Source: Torymus aiolomorphi (lineage: Eukaryota; Arthropoda; Insecta; Hymenoptera; Torymidae). From it: a stretch of DNA of 64,000 nucleotides. The position numbers and the translations under genes were made by a program. Where the stretch lies: assembly GCA_036365515.1 (NCBI GenBank), contig CM070874.1:94219842-94283841 (forward strand), given 5' to 3'. The first letter of the stretch is position 1, and each line of letters opens with the position of its first letter. Under the pieces are notes generated by a model, which searched no databases, had not been told where the DNA came from, and saw only the letters and a list, made by a program, of their open reading frames with translations. This document shows, piece by piece, positions 36,737 through 48,900 of the stretch.

Positions 36737-39518
36737 AATGCCAAGTTGTTTGATGCAGCGGTTGTTTGGTGCGTGCGGAGAATGTTAATAGGGAGTGCTG
36801 GTCTCTCGTGAGTTACACCTGTGGACGATGGCTGTTGTTGTTGCTTGCCCGTCGGACAGCAGCCTAGTCTGCCAAGTTTTGAGGTTAGAAAACCGTCGTC
36901 AGAAGAAAAGTGGCTCCTGGCTCATAGTACAGTATGTGATGTCATGGGAACTTAAGCAGTAAGCTTGAGATCCCATGGAGCTACTTTCCTATAAGCAGAT
37001 CACTCCTCAGAGTGAAAGGAATGTCAGAAAAAGCTTGATAATAGCGAGACCAGAAAATAGACGGTGCGACTTACCCGGCAACAGCGAGAGAGGAGAGGAG
37101 AGAGGAAGGTGGGGGAGGCTTGAATGATATTACCATAATAAAGGCCCGCGCGATATCGCCGATTGAATCCCCCCCTCGCGCCTCACTCGATCGCTTTTCA
37201 AACTTAGACGCACTGTCGAAAATCTAACAACTTAAATTTTTTAAGCTCGGAACAGGAGGCTTCGCGACGTTTCGGAAAATGCCTTATGACGCATGTGACT
37301 CTCCGAGTATAAAGCCTTATAACAACTTTCTGTGAAAATTGCTTTTTATGAAAATAACATTGTAATGATCATCCGTCCAAGTTTTCTTTGGCTGAACCAA
37401 TTTGGACTCGATCTACTTAAAAAGTCATAATGATATTTTCTGATTTCAATAACGCTGAAGAATACAACTTTTATAATGCTTTAGGAATTTCTCGTTATCT
37501 TACTTAAAAGCCTTCTTTATTAAGCACACTTGAAAAGTTTATTAAACAGAAGATATTAAAAATGCACAGAGTATAAAAAACAAGAGGGAAAATAAGAAAA
37601 AAAATCTCTTCTAAAGCTGCACAAGAAGGCAACCAACAAAACTTGCAACGCGCGGCAATTTTTTGGCCTTAATTCACCACATTCGCTTCCATAATATTAT
37701 AATGCCGTTAATTCGACTCCGGCGCGCAGAGCCTAATTTTCGAATCCGCGGCGATATTTCATTCTCTCCGCCGGCAACATAAGTAAATAATGTGCGTGTG
37801 TGCATTTGTGTAGGGCACGTATTATATTTTAAGGGTACGCGCATGTAGCAGATTAAGTGCAGCGCGCGCCGCCGTGCGCGTTAACTCTAGCAGTGTGTAT
37901 GCGGGGGAGAAAGCACTTCCTCAGTGAGAAATGGTTTATGTTTCTGTTGAATATAAGGCAGCCGCGACGCGGCGATGCTGGCGGTAGGGGCTTAATGCAA
38001 AGCTGCTTAGATACCGAAAAAGCTTTTTAGCGCAGCAATTGCATCTGCAAGAGAGATTTCTCGCCAAGACGAATTTCGTCTGCCATTGTTCTCACCTCTC
38101 AAATCCTATAGTAATTAGGCATTCAAAGGCAGGCCCTACATTGAGTTACCGCGCCCGATAACGATTTCATTAGGGGAGAAGTGCTTTTCGCTTTGTTGCA
38201 TTGAGGAAATGTGTGCCAAGTGTGTAAGCCAGGTAGCCGCAAAAATCAGGCTTATTTATTAAACGCGCACCTGCGTAACGATTAATGTACTAGTTTATAT
38301 TGCCCATGTAGGGTCGCGCGAGGGATTAGCTTGATGGCTAATTTACGTGGGAGAGGAGATTTAATTAAAATAAGCCGTGCGTAATCTGCTGAATCTTTTC
38401 TGCGCTTTTAAATAGCGATTTTAATTTCGGTTCATATCGCTAGACTACCAATTACGGCAATTCGTTGCGGTACAGTGCATTAAAATCGCACTATAAGTAA
38501 TATATCGATTCAACATTAAACTTTAGTTAGAATAAAGTTATCTTTGAATAATTAAATTATTGGAGAACTATTTTGCTATGATTATTTAGCGTTATTCAAA
38601 AGAATTATTAGTGTAGAAAAGCAACAAAGAAAATAATTGAGCCATTGATAAAAGAGATGGAATAATACGTCTTTGTACCATCACGCGAAAACAATGGACA
38701 TATAACACAGACACGCCAGAGATGAGGGGACGAGTAGACCTGTTGCAAGCTTCCGCGGAAAAGGGTAGCCTTGTGACGCGCAGACTCGCCAAGCAAATTG
38801 GATTTTTCGCGGGAATTACATTCTCCGTAACGCTTTAGTCATAATTAAAAAGAGAAAGCGTTGCGAAATTGGGATCAATGGCCGAAATTTAATTAACCAG
38901 ATACGGCGCGGTGCGCCAACGAACGAGTGTCAATGAATTATAAGCTCACATGTGTGGGCGTAACGGAGCGGGAGGGATGAATGGGATTCGCAAAAATTAG
39001 GACGTCCGTACAGGACAAGTCGAAGAAAAGAGAATTTGGAAATTATTCGTGAAAGACTAAAAGTTGTTAGTCAGACCGAAAATAGAGGAATTTATTTTAT
39101 GCCTGATTAAAAACTTTTAGGGTGCTTCTCTATAATTTTAATCCAAACGATCAAACAAATTCTATTATTTGTTCACTAGGAAATGTGGTATGAAATTTAT
39201 GCGTAATCATCATTAAATATAGAGAAACTAGAAATTTCATGAAATGCGTAACAAACACATATCCCAATCTAATTACATACGTGATGCTTTCACTAACATC
39301 GTGTATGCTCAGGCACTATCCTAAGGCGTCTTCAAGTACATGAACTAACTTAGATCGAGAGCAAAGGCGCTGTGAACGCAGATAACGTATGTAGAATGAG
39401 CGCGAAAGTTCTTTATATATCATTTTCTGCTTTACATTCTAATTCAAGTTGGGTCTGTGTGTGTGCGCGCCTGGATCTCAGCTTTTACTAGGTTGATTTT
39501 AACTGGACAGGTCTCATT
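36737..39518. other. No recognised gene; LINE 5' region then unassigned DNA
   Basis: The first 150-200 bp are probably the 5' UTR of the minus-strand LINE. The rest has GC-richer patches (37100-37200, 37740-38000, 38700-38800) and short frames without recognisable domains. It could be the longest piece of unique host sequence in the window. Confidence 0.45.
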
Positions 39519-39662
39519 TTTTATTTTTATTTTTTTTTTTTATTTTTTTTTTTTTTTTTGTGATTGCGGAATAGAATAGAATAGAATAGTCATTTATTGT
39601 AAACAAATAGCATTTACAAACGGTATATTAAAACATTCGTGAATAAATCGTGTATAAATATA

Positions 39663-40964
39663 TTGGGTACTTGAATTAATTTCCGCCTTTTTTGCGTAGA
39701 AAAGGAATATTTATTTTTTGTTAAATAATTAATTACATGTCATTCAAAGTACTGTCCATCGTTAGCTATCACCATTCTCCATCTGTTGGATAAAGCATGA
39801 ATGCCATCACGAAAGGAGTCCTCGTCTTTGGACTGAATCCATTTGTTAAGCCATTTTTCGATATTTTCGTAAAATTGGAAGTGCTCGTCAGTAGGGCTAT
39901 GTGCGATCGATCTAAATAAGTGATAATCTGAAGGCGCAATATCTGGTGAATACGGAGGGTGTGGTAAGACATCCCAGTAAAGTGCTTCCAATGTTTCCTT
40001 AACGGATTTAGCAGCATGCGGCCGAGCATTGTCATGCAGGAAAATCGCTTTATCATGTCTTTTAGCCTATTCTGGTCATTTTTCTTTCAAAGCTCGGCTC
40101 AAACTCATCAATTGTTCTCGATATCGATCGCCAGTGACTGTTTCACCCGGTTTTAGAAGTTCATAGTAGACGACACCTTTCTGATTCCACCAAATGCAGA
40201 GCATAACCTTTAAACTATGGATGTCACGCTTTGGCGTTGATGTTGACGTTGATGGTAATGGTTCGCCAGGTTTAGCCCACACTTTTTTTCGTTTACGATT
40301 GTTAAAATAAATCCACTTTTCGTCGCCAGTCACCATCCGATGAAAAAATCCTTTTCTTTTGTGTCTTTGAAGAAGCATTTCGCAGGTCATTAAACGTCTT
40401 TCCACGTCTTTTTCTTTCAATAAGTGTGGCACCCAATTGCCTTGCTTATAAATATATCCTATTGACTTGAACCGTTTACTAACGGTTAATTCGTCAACAC
40501 TTAATGATTGTGCCAAGTTTTTTAGCGTTAAAGATGGATCTTGATCCAGTAATGCTTCCAACTCTTCGTCTTAAAACTTTTTGGGCTAGCCAGGGCGTTC
40601 TTTGTCTCTCACATCAAAATCACCACTTTTAAATCGGCTATCTAAACCATTCTTTACAAGTGGTTTCAGACAGAGCATGTTCACCGTAAGCCTCGATAAG
40701 TAAATGATAACTTTCAGCAGCAGATTTCTTCAAATTAAAGCAAAAAAGTAGCGCTTCCCGCAAGTGTTGCTTTGTAGGTAAAAAATTTGACATTTTCGAT
40801 GCAATAAAAAACAATGTTGTATACACCTTGGATTAATCATACCTACTAAATTTTCGAGGTTATAGATAGTACTTTCATGTGCATAACCGACTGTGTATAT
40901 GATATTGAAATAATACTACTTACGACATCTATACGAACGGGCGGAAATTAATTCAAGTACCCAA
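39663..40964 (-). mobile_element. mariner element, 1302 bp
   Basis: The ends TTGGGTACTTGAATTAATTT and AAATTAATTCAAGTACCCAA are perfect inverted repeats (continuing to CCGCC) bordered by TA (39661-39662, 40965-40966). Length, ends and TA target are those of a full-length mariner. Confidence 0.95.
39740..40790 (-). pseudogene. mariner transposase, inactivated
   Basis: The minus strand encodes about 345 codons: an N-terminal helix-turn-helix domain (from MSNFLPTKQHLREALLFCF near 40790, ending TCKEWFR), a linker, then the catalytic domain. It has the first Asp in VTGDEKWIYF, the second in HDNARPHAAK and the third in YSPDIAPSDYHLF. There are 34 residues between the second and third Asp, the D,D34D pattern of mariner. 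The enzyme cuts and pastes the element at TA. Stops occur after PKKF (near 40570) and around ALKEK (near 40075), with a frame change near 40020-40060. All three catalytic Asp codons survive. It is nested in LINE 3' sequence. Confidence 0.93.
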
Positions 40965-41362
40965 TAAATACAAATTAATCGTGCATATAGTTTGGTCTAG
41001 TCAACTAGATGCTCTAAGTCTATTTTGAAATATAAGATATCACAGTCAAATTCTTAATAAATAGCTAATAATACTGAAAAGTAAGTCAAAGACTAGAATT
41101 AGTGATATCACAGATGACTAGAAAATTTAGTTGACTAGAAAATAAAATACACGAGAGTGACTATTGTCGTCAAAAAAAAAACTTAAAAAATCGCTGACAT
41201 AGCCAGGTCGTAGAAAATAAGACTTATAACTAGAAATTAAAAATGACCTAAGATACTAATCTCACTCACATTCACCACTCACGCTAATAAATACATTCAT
41301 TCGCGTAAATGGGACGACACATTATATAAATTAACATACAAAGTCGCCCATTTTTCGAGTGG

Positions 41363-44050
41363 TTAATCGAGATCAAGGAGGTGCCCTCTCACAACAGTTT
41401 TGAACCTGCTAAGCGATGGAAGATTTCTAACCTCAGCACGCAGAGAATTCCATAGGTGCGTACCGCGTACACTGAATAATTTTATTCCAGTTTCAGTACG
41501 CATCGGTGGTGCTGTCAATTCTTTAATTTCGCCCCTAGTTGCAATCCTGGGCACGTACCTGGAGAAGAGACACTCAAGATAGTCCGGGGTACGCATACGC
41601 AAGATTTTGTACATCAGTATCTCCATGAAATATTGTCTCCTTGTATCTGTGCATAGCCAGCCCAGGGTCGCTCTATGGGGCGAAATATGATCAGCCCGTC
41701 TTACACCCAACACATATCTGACACATGAATTTTGAAGTTTTTGTAACCTGTATCGTAGTTCTTGAAATGCATCAAGAAAAACCACCGAACAGTAGTCCAA
41801 ATGGGGGAACAGAAGCGCCTCTGCTAGTCGTTTACGCAGTTTCGGTGATGTACTGATGGAAAAAGCGTACACTAAACATTACGCGATTAAATTTCTTACC
41901 AATATGATTTATATGTGCTTTCCATGAAAGCTTTGCGTCTAACACAACACCAAGACTGGTAACGGTGTCGGATAATGGAATGCAGGTAGCGCCTCCAAGG
42001 TCGATCATCTTCGGATCATCACTTGTATAAAAATTATTGATAAAACGATTTTTACCGAATATAATCGCTTTCGTTTTTGCTTTATTCAACTTCAGAGAGG
42101 CGCCTTCAGCCTACGCCGACACGCCTCTGCTGCCCTCTGCAGCGCTGCAATGCCCATATCTCGGGGAATCTAGACATAAACTTGTAAATCATCTGCATAT
42201 AGGATGTGCTTGATGCTTCTCGGGTCGAGGATGTCACTTATGTTATTTATGTACAGGCAAAACAACAAGGGTCTCAGAACCGATCCCTGTGGTACTCCGA
42301 GGTTAGTGTGTAACCAAGACGATGATCCTTGGGAATTCGTGCATGCACATTGCTGCCTACCGGAAATATAGGAGTGAATCCACAAAAGTGCAGTTCTGGA
42401 GAATTCCATCAATCTTAGCCTTTCGAGAAGACGAGAGAGAGAGATTGTGTCGAATGCTTTACTATAGTCGAATAGTAACAGTATCGTGACGTATTTTTTG
42501 TCAAATCCTTGCCGAATATCCTCCTTTACTTTGAGTAACGCTGTCTGGGTCGAGTGATGTTTTTGGAAACCCGTCTGCAGAGGATCAAGGATTTTGTTGG
42601 TTATAAGAAACTCTTGCATCTGGTCTAGAGCTATCTTCTCTAAGACCTTTGAAAGAAAGCATAAAATCGAGATCGGCCTAAATTCTGATGGACTCTTAGA
42701 TGCAGAGCACTTCTTTAACAGTGTTATACGCGCCTTCTTCCAGAGGTCCGGAAAAACACCCTGTGCAAATGAGCAGTTGAATAGTCGCACAAGATGTTCC
42801 CCGATTATGGGGAGAGCCTTAGCTACAACGCTTTGAGGAATGCCATCCTCGCCACGAGCCTGAGACGAAAAATGAGAGATTGCAAGAATAACGTCTGCCA
42901 AGCCAACCTCTTTGAATCTAAAACCCTTAGAATTTGCAGTATTCAAAATATTCTTACAATCCCCATAAATGTCCTGTGGTGAGATTAACACGCCAGTAAA
43001 TCGTTGATTCAGCTCATCAGGCGCGAAGCCATTCAAATCCCGATTTGGTCTGGATAGCAGCCCTAGGTCTTTCAGCTCGTTCCAAACATTACCATTAGCA
43101 AGAGCTTCCGATAGTTGATTGTCGTAGTAAGATGTCTGGCTTCTGTCAATTTTTCGTCAACAGTTTGTCGGAGTGCCAGAAACTGCTCAAGATAAATAGT
43201 CTTGCCTGTCCTCTTATAACGTTTGTAAGTGGCGTCACGTTTTTTGCTGCATCCTGGTTAGCTCTGATCCAATCCATGATAGCTGGCCCTTTTTTGGCTT
43301 TACCATTTTAACGGGAGCAAGTTCATGGATTGCTTTCGTAAGATTGTCACAGAGATGACCAAGTGCAGTCTCAGTATCAGTACTAACAGTATTTGTAAAT
43401 GGCGACCAGTCGCAAGCAGACAGAAATTCAGCCAATGCAGATGGAGTAATTTCTCTATAGTTTCTGTATTCAATAAGTTCCAAATTTTCTTGTGGCTGTA
43501 TTACCCATGGAAGAGAAATATCTATTATATTGTGACTATTGCAATAGGTCGCCGGGATGTTGCGTGCGTCAAATATCGTGTCATTGTCGTCGGCAAGAAT
43601 TATGTCGATCCATGTATGAGATTTGCGGGTGCGATTCGTAGCACCATGCTGAGCCAACTGTAAAGATAATTCTGCAGACAACTTATGAACATAGTTTGCG
43701 TCTCAATCATCTTGCAGCAGATTGGCATTCAGATCACCCGTTATGATCTTTCTAGAGTAATTACTGCAATAAAATTTCAATTTATCAGCGAAATCGGTGT
43801 TCTTTATAAAAGGTACATCAGGAGGTATATATATGATAGAAACTAGCATAGGCTCAGTGCTCCCGTTTTTGAGAGAACAGAAAATGTATTCTGGCTTCCC
43901 TGGCTTATCGCATACTTGCGTGTCAGGCGATTCTAAAATCTCACATGATAAGTTGCTCCAAACACAAAGGGCAACTTCTCGCCCATGTAGATTTCTGTCC
44001 TGTCTAAAAACTTTGAATCCTTCAATCTGAATGACATCATCTGCAACAAA
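41363..44050 (-). pseudogene. LINE ORF2: endonuclease C-terminal part and reverse transcriptase
   Basis: Minus-strand pieces in order: endonuclease remainder (about 43700-44050, then 43235-43681: IDIILADDNDTIFDARN, NSHNIIDISLPW as the SDH block, KMVKPKKGQLSW), RT (42170-43036, 288 codons: SHFSSQARGEDGIPQ, SEFRPISILCFLSKVLEKI, LLLFDYSKAFDTI, LGVPQGSVLRPLLFCLYINN, HILYADDLQVYV with the catalytic YADD intact), thumb (41832-42089) and C-terminal segment (41363-41872). Frame breaks lie near 42130, 41850 and 43100-43235. It is the same family as the ORF2 at 30331-33197 but less damaged. Confidence 0.9.
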
Positions 44051-44055
44051 TTAAA

Positions 44056-45560
44056 CTCCCTACAATGAACAGCAAAAGTATTTTCTTTGAGCCAACAAAC
44101 CATCATGAAATCGAAAATATCATCAACAACATGGAAAAAAATGGGGGAATTGTTAATATCAACGCCAAAACATTAAAAATCCTAGTCAAACATTTAGTAG
44201 ACCCCCTGACCCATATCTTCAACCGCTGTATAGATAAGGCCATCTGGCCAGATGCCTTGAAATTAGCAGAAGTTATACCTATATGTAAATCAAAAGAAAA
44301 ACACTTTGCCACTAGTTACAGACCTATATCTCTTATTTTTAATATAGCAAAAGTACTTGAAAAAACAATACACAAAAGAATAATTACATTTATCAACAAA
44401 TGCGACACACTTGCCAAAAATCAATATGGTTTCGGGAAAAATAAAAGCACAGAAGATGGGCTAAACCTAATATTAAACGTAATATACGGGAAATTAGATA
44501 AGAGTACACCAATCGCTATAATTTTTTTGGATCTCGCAAAAGCTTTTGATACTGTAAACCATCAAATATTATTAGATAAACTATACAATTACGGTATTAG
44601 AGGAAGTGCCCATAATCTAATAAAAAGTTATCTAGGAAATAGACATCAAAAAGTAAAATTAAATAACACAACCAGTCATCTCGAATCCGTTAACATGGGA
44701 GTTCCACAAGGAACAATTCAGAGACCTCTACTCTTCTTACTATATATCAACGACCTACTACTAGATATCCCTAAAGATACTATAGTCTCATACGCAGATG
44801 ATACCGCAGTAGTAACGTCAGCCAAAACTTGGAAAGAAGTCGAAACCAAAATGAACGAAACACTGCACAAAATATCAACATGGCTAGCTCTAAACAAGCT
44901 TTCTTTAGACATAGACAAAACAGTATACATTGAATTTGGGAATCAAGTAGACAGCACACCTAAAAATCTAGACATTAGCATACAAGGCACAAAAATCAAA
45001 AGAGTTGAAAGCACCAAATATTTAGGCATAATTTTCGATAGTTACATGAGATGGAACGAGCATATCGAATACATATACAACTAAACCAAATATCTCATTT
45101 TCGTGTTCTATAAGCTATCTAAAATCATGACTACTGATACCCTAAAGATGATATATTACGCCCTATTTTACAGCATTATTTCATATGGAATAATAGCCTG
45201 GGGAGGAGCGTATTCTAACAGTAAAAACTTGCTCATTAGACTACAGAGCAGATTACTTAAAATAATCGATAAAAACAAATTTACAGTCGATAAAAATCCT
45301 ATGAGCATAGATCAAATTTTTACTTATGAATCACTGTCGTATCATTACGAAGACTTACAGACAGCATATATTAACTCTAATAGCACCATTAGGAAAAAAA
45401 AATTATACAGATTCCAAGAAGATACTTGACCATTAGTATTAAAAACAGTTATATTAGAGCATTAACACAATTCAATAACCTACCAAATGAATTAAAAACA
45501 ATTACAAACAAACGCAGCAGAAAACTAAAACTAAAACTATGGGTAAGAGAAAGCACTTAA
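44056..45560 (+). pseudogene. Jockey/CR1-group LINE ORF2, nearly open RT
   Basis: The plus-strand frame opens at 44065 and reads 339 codons to a TAA at 45082, then continues in the same frame to 45429, so a single nonsense codon splits an otherwise open RT. Motifs: YRPISLIFNIAKVLEKT, IIFLDLAKAFDTVNHQ, MGVPQGTIQRPLLFLLYIND, SYADDTAVV (catalytic), KYLGIIFDS. The C-terminus (NNLPNELKTI...LWVREST) is reached near 45560 after one frameshift past 45429. It is 5'-truncated at about 44056, where it abuts the minus-strand LINE endonuclease head to head. It looks like one of the younger coding relics here. Confidence 0.9.
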
Positions 45561-45972
45561 ACAACAAAAATAAATTAATAATTTTTATTAGAAAACCAAT
45601 TATTCTCAGTAAATTAAATCATTATGGCTACTAATATAGATAAAATAGATTGTCACCAAGTAAAAATGCTGTTTTATTAATTATATTATCAAGGACAAAT
45701 ATCAGTTCTGGAGTCAACGTTAGTAAAATCCAGTGAACTAAAACCACACAGAAGACAAGCGAACATCAAGTATGTTTTTCCTGCATTGGAAGTCCATGGG
45801 GAGGCAGCATCACTTAATAAAATGTCACTTGACATTTGCACCTACTGTGTGCAAATGGCTTCTGCAACTTACATCATAACCATTCACATCGACGAATATC
45901 GAACTATAACTGGAATAAAATGAAAAAATTAACTAATGAAATAGACGACACTATCATAAAAAGATGTCTATT
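45561..45972. other. LINE 3' region, no gene seen
   Basis: AT-rich tail following the plus-strand LINE, with no clear poly(A) end and no recognisable frame. The downstream edge is the start of the TTAA repeat array. Confidence 0.45.
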
Positions 45973-46423
45973 AAGCTAGCACCGCCACAAACGACCGCAA
46001 CTATGAAAACTATACCATAATTTATTGCTAATTTGTTGCTAATTTGTTACGCAAATCCCGAATTTGTTGCTCCAATCGTTTCCAAGATATCCTGGCGGTG
46101 CTAGCTTAAGACTTAAGCTAGCACCGCCACAGCTGTAACTTTTGAACGAAGAAATATTTTTTGACAGGAGAGGTAGCATAATTTGTTTCTAATTTGTTGC
46201 TTCAAGATATTCTAGGTCCCGAATCTCGAAAAACAAAATGGCGCCTATTGCCGCAACATGGTCATACTCCGGATTACGTAATTTTCTGAAATCACGAATA
46301 ATTCAAGAAAGAACTATCGGATATTTTGTTACTAATGTGTTGTTAATTTTTTACGCTGAGCCCAAATTTTTTATTCGAGCGGTTTCCGAGATATACTGGC
46401 AGTGCTGCTACCTTAAGACTTAA

Positions 46424-47481
46424 GGGGATTCATGCGATTTTAAAATGGGTTCACTATTTAATTTTTATGTCATAAATTATTAAAATATAGTAATGTAAGT
46501 TCACACAGATATGAAAGGCAAATACTTTTTGAACCGAAAAAAACTATTGTGATAAAAAAATTTTTAATCGAACACGTAGAGATATTGTTCAATTAGTAAA
46601 AAAGTTACTTTTGCTATTTGCCAACTTTTTATTTTTCATTCGATTTTAATGTTTAACATCTCATTTTACTCTTTAAATATTTTTCTACGACCCATTCAAG
46701 CTTATATTATGAAATAATTAATATATACGAAGCAACATGTAATTGTTTACAGTTTAGGCACAGTAAAGTTCAAGTTTTGTATATATTAATTATTCCATAA
46801 TATAAGCCTGGATGGCTTGTAGACAAATGTTTAAGGAGTAAAATGGGACGTTAAACATTAAAATCTAATGAAAAATAAAAAGTTGGCAAATAGCGAAAGT
46901 AACTTTTTTACTCATTGAACAATATCTACGTGTTCGATTAACAATTTTTCATCACAATAGTTTTTTTCGATTTAGAAAGTATTTGCCTTTCATATCTGTG
47001 TGAACTTACATTATTATATTTTATACCAAAATCACCTCAAAATCACAACTTTGGTATGATTTTTCGGCGCTCGTGGTATAAAATACCGTTCGAAACGAGT
47101 GCGGAAGTTGATTATTTACTTCATGTGACTTTTCGCACTCGCTTTGCTCGTGCGAAAAACGTCACATGAAGTAAATCATCACCTTCCGCACCAGTGTCGA
47201 AATGTACTATTTTCGACACAAAGCGTCCACTTTGCGCACGCTCGGCCAAAACCGTGCTCGCAAAATCGAGCTTTGCACACGTCGTATAAAAAAATAGTGT
47301 TCGATATACGAGTGAGAAAGTGATTTTATCCTCATGTGGCCTTTTCACCCTCGCTTCGCTCGGGCGCAAACGTCCACACGAGGATAAAATCACTTTTTCG
47401 CACTTGTATCGAAAATAACTATTAATAATTTATGACATCAAAATTAAATAGTGAACCCATTTTCAAATCGCATGAACCCCC
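46424..47481. mobile_element. TTAA-flanked foldback inserted in the array
   Basis: The ends GGGGATTCATGCGATTTTAA and AAATCGCATGAACCCCC are inverted, bordered by TTAA (46420-46423, 47482-47485). The arms match over several hundred bases (TTCACACAGATATGAAAGGC at about 46500 and its complement near 47000). The right arm is interrupted by the hairpin module at 47035-47415. It sits exactly at a unit boundary of the host array. Confidence 0.85.
47035..47415. repeat. Two tandem ~100-bp hairpins with CTCGCTTCGCTCG-type loops
   Basis: The first hairpin (about 47099-47193) pairs GTGCGGAAG..ATTTACTTCATGTGAC with its complement around the loop CTCGCTTTGCTC. The second (about 47310-47404) pairs GTGATTTTATCCTCATGTGG around CTCGCTTCGCTCG. 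A close relative of the second lies at 51490-51585. The block is inserted inside a foldback arm. Confidence 0.8.
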
Positions 47482-48585
47482 TTAAGATAGCACGGCCACA
47501 GCCGTAACTTTTTAACGACGAAACATTTTTAGACGGAACAGGTGGCATAATTTATTGCTAATTTGTTACTTAAAGATAGGCAAGGTCCCGACTCTCCAAA
47601 AACAAAATGGCGCCTATGGGCACTACCAGGGCATACCTCGGCTAACGTATTTTTCTTAAATGACGAATATTTCAACAAACAACAATCGGATATTTTGTTA
47701 CCAATTTGTTACTAATTTTTTACGCTAAGCACAAATTTGTTGCTCAAGCCATTTTCCGGATATCGTGGCGGTGCTACTTTAAAACTGGAGCTAGCACAGC
47801 CACATCTGTAACTATTGAACGAAGAAACATTTTCTGACGGGAGAGGTAGCATAATTTGTTGGTAATTTGTTGCTTAATGATAGGCTAGGTCCCAAACCTT
47901 CAAAATCAAAATGGCGTCTAGTGGCGGTACCCAGCCATCACCCGCCTTACGTAATTTTTTTAAGCTTTGAATAATTCAACAAACTTCTATGGGATACTTT
48001 GTTGCCAATTTGTTGCTAATTTGTTACGCTAATCTCGATGTTGTTGCTCCAGCTGTTTCCGAGATATCAAGACCATGCTACCTTAAGACTTAAGCTGGCA
48101 CGGCCACGGATATGGCTTTTGAACAACAAAATATTTTTTGACGGGACAGGTGGCATAATTTGTTGCTAATTTGTTGCTTCAAGATAGGCTAGGTCCTAAA
48201 TCTTCAAAATCAAAATAGCGCCTAATGGCGATACCCAGCCATCACCCGACTTACATAATTTTTTTAAATCTTGAATAATTCAAAAAACTATTATGGGATA
48301 TTTTGTTGCTAAGTTGTTGCTAATTTGTTGCTAATTTGTTACGCTAATCCCAATTTTGTTGCACCAGCCGTTTCCAAGATATCCAAGCCATGCTACCTCA
48401 AGAATTGGGCTGGCACGACCACAGTTATAACTTTTGAACGACAAAATATGTCTATTAAGCTGGACAAGCCACTTCATAAGGGCCGGCTGAAAATAATTCC
48501 TTATTTTGTCGCTAATTTGTTGCTAATTTGTTATGCAAACCCCGATTTTGTTGCTTTAGTCGTTATCGAGATACATTAGCTTAAG

Positions 48586-48900
48586 GGGACGCCAGAGTCA
48601 ATGTATTTTAAATGGAGCATGGCGCTGTATTCAGTAGAACATGTTTTTATTAGATAAATTAAAAAATTATTATCTTTTTAGATTTTTGAGACTTGAGCAC
48701 GCTTTGGATATTAATGTTTAGTAATATCTGAAAATCGCAAATCAAACAATCAATTAATTGCCGAGAAAACCTAGAAAAACTTGCGCGGGTAACATAACCT
48801 ATAAATTATGAAATTGAAAGATAATAGTTTTTTTGAATTTCAAGACTTGAGCGCGCTTTGTATTTAAATTTCTTCAGTCTAGGAAGACTGCATCTGAAAT
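48586..48900. mobile_element. Partial TTAA-type element with two internal repeats
   Basis: It starts at a TTAA with GGGGACGCC. Two copies of a ~190-bp block (GA.TTTTTGA..CTTGAGC.CGCTTTG) follow, the same plan as the MITE at 19636-19995. No right end was found. Confidence 0.5.

Larger units (their letters stand above)
39519..44055 (-). mobile_element. LINE copy with poly(A) end, carrying a nested mariner
   Basis: The coding part (41363-44050) is followed on the minus strand by a 3' region containing AATAAA, a TATTC pentamer run and a poly(A) tract, seen as the T-run at 39519-39559. The mariner at 39663-40964 lies in this 3' region. The upstream end is abutted by a plus-strand LINE at about 44056, so the 5' part of the endonuclease and ORF1 are missing. 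Confidence 0.75.
45973..48590. repeat. Tandem array of ~310-bp units with TTAA inverted ends
   Basis: Units begin TTAAGCTAGCACCGCCAC and end GTGGCGGTGCTAGCTTAA or diverged forms, so each has the look of a TTAA MITE. Neighbouring units are joined by TTAA-GAC-TTAA or its variants (46103-46117, 46413-46423, 48083-48093). Boundaries fall near 46106, 46415, 47483, 47780, 48088, 48402 and 48584. Unit bodies share TTTTGAACGAAGAAA, GGTAGCATAATTTGTTGC, CTAGGTCC and AATTTGTTGCTAATTTGTTACGC. The first and last units are short. A 1-kb foldback interrupts the array. Non-coding. Confidence 0.82.
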
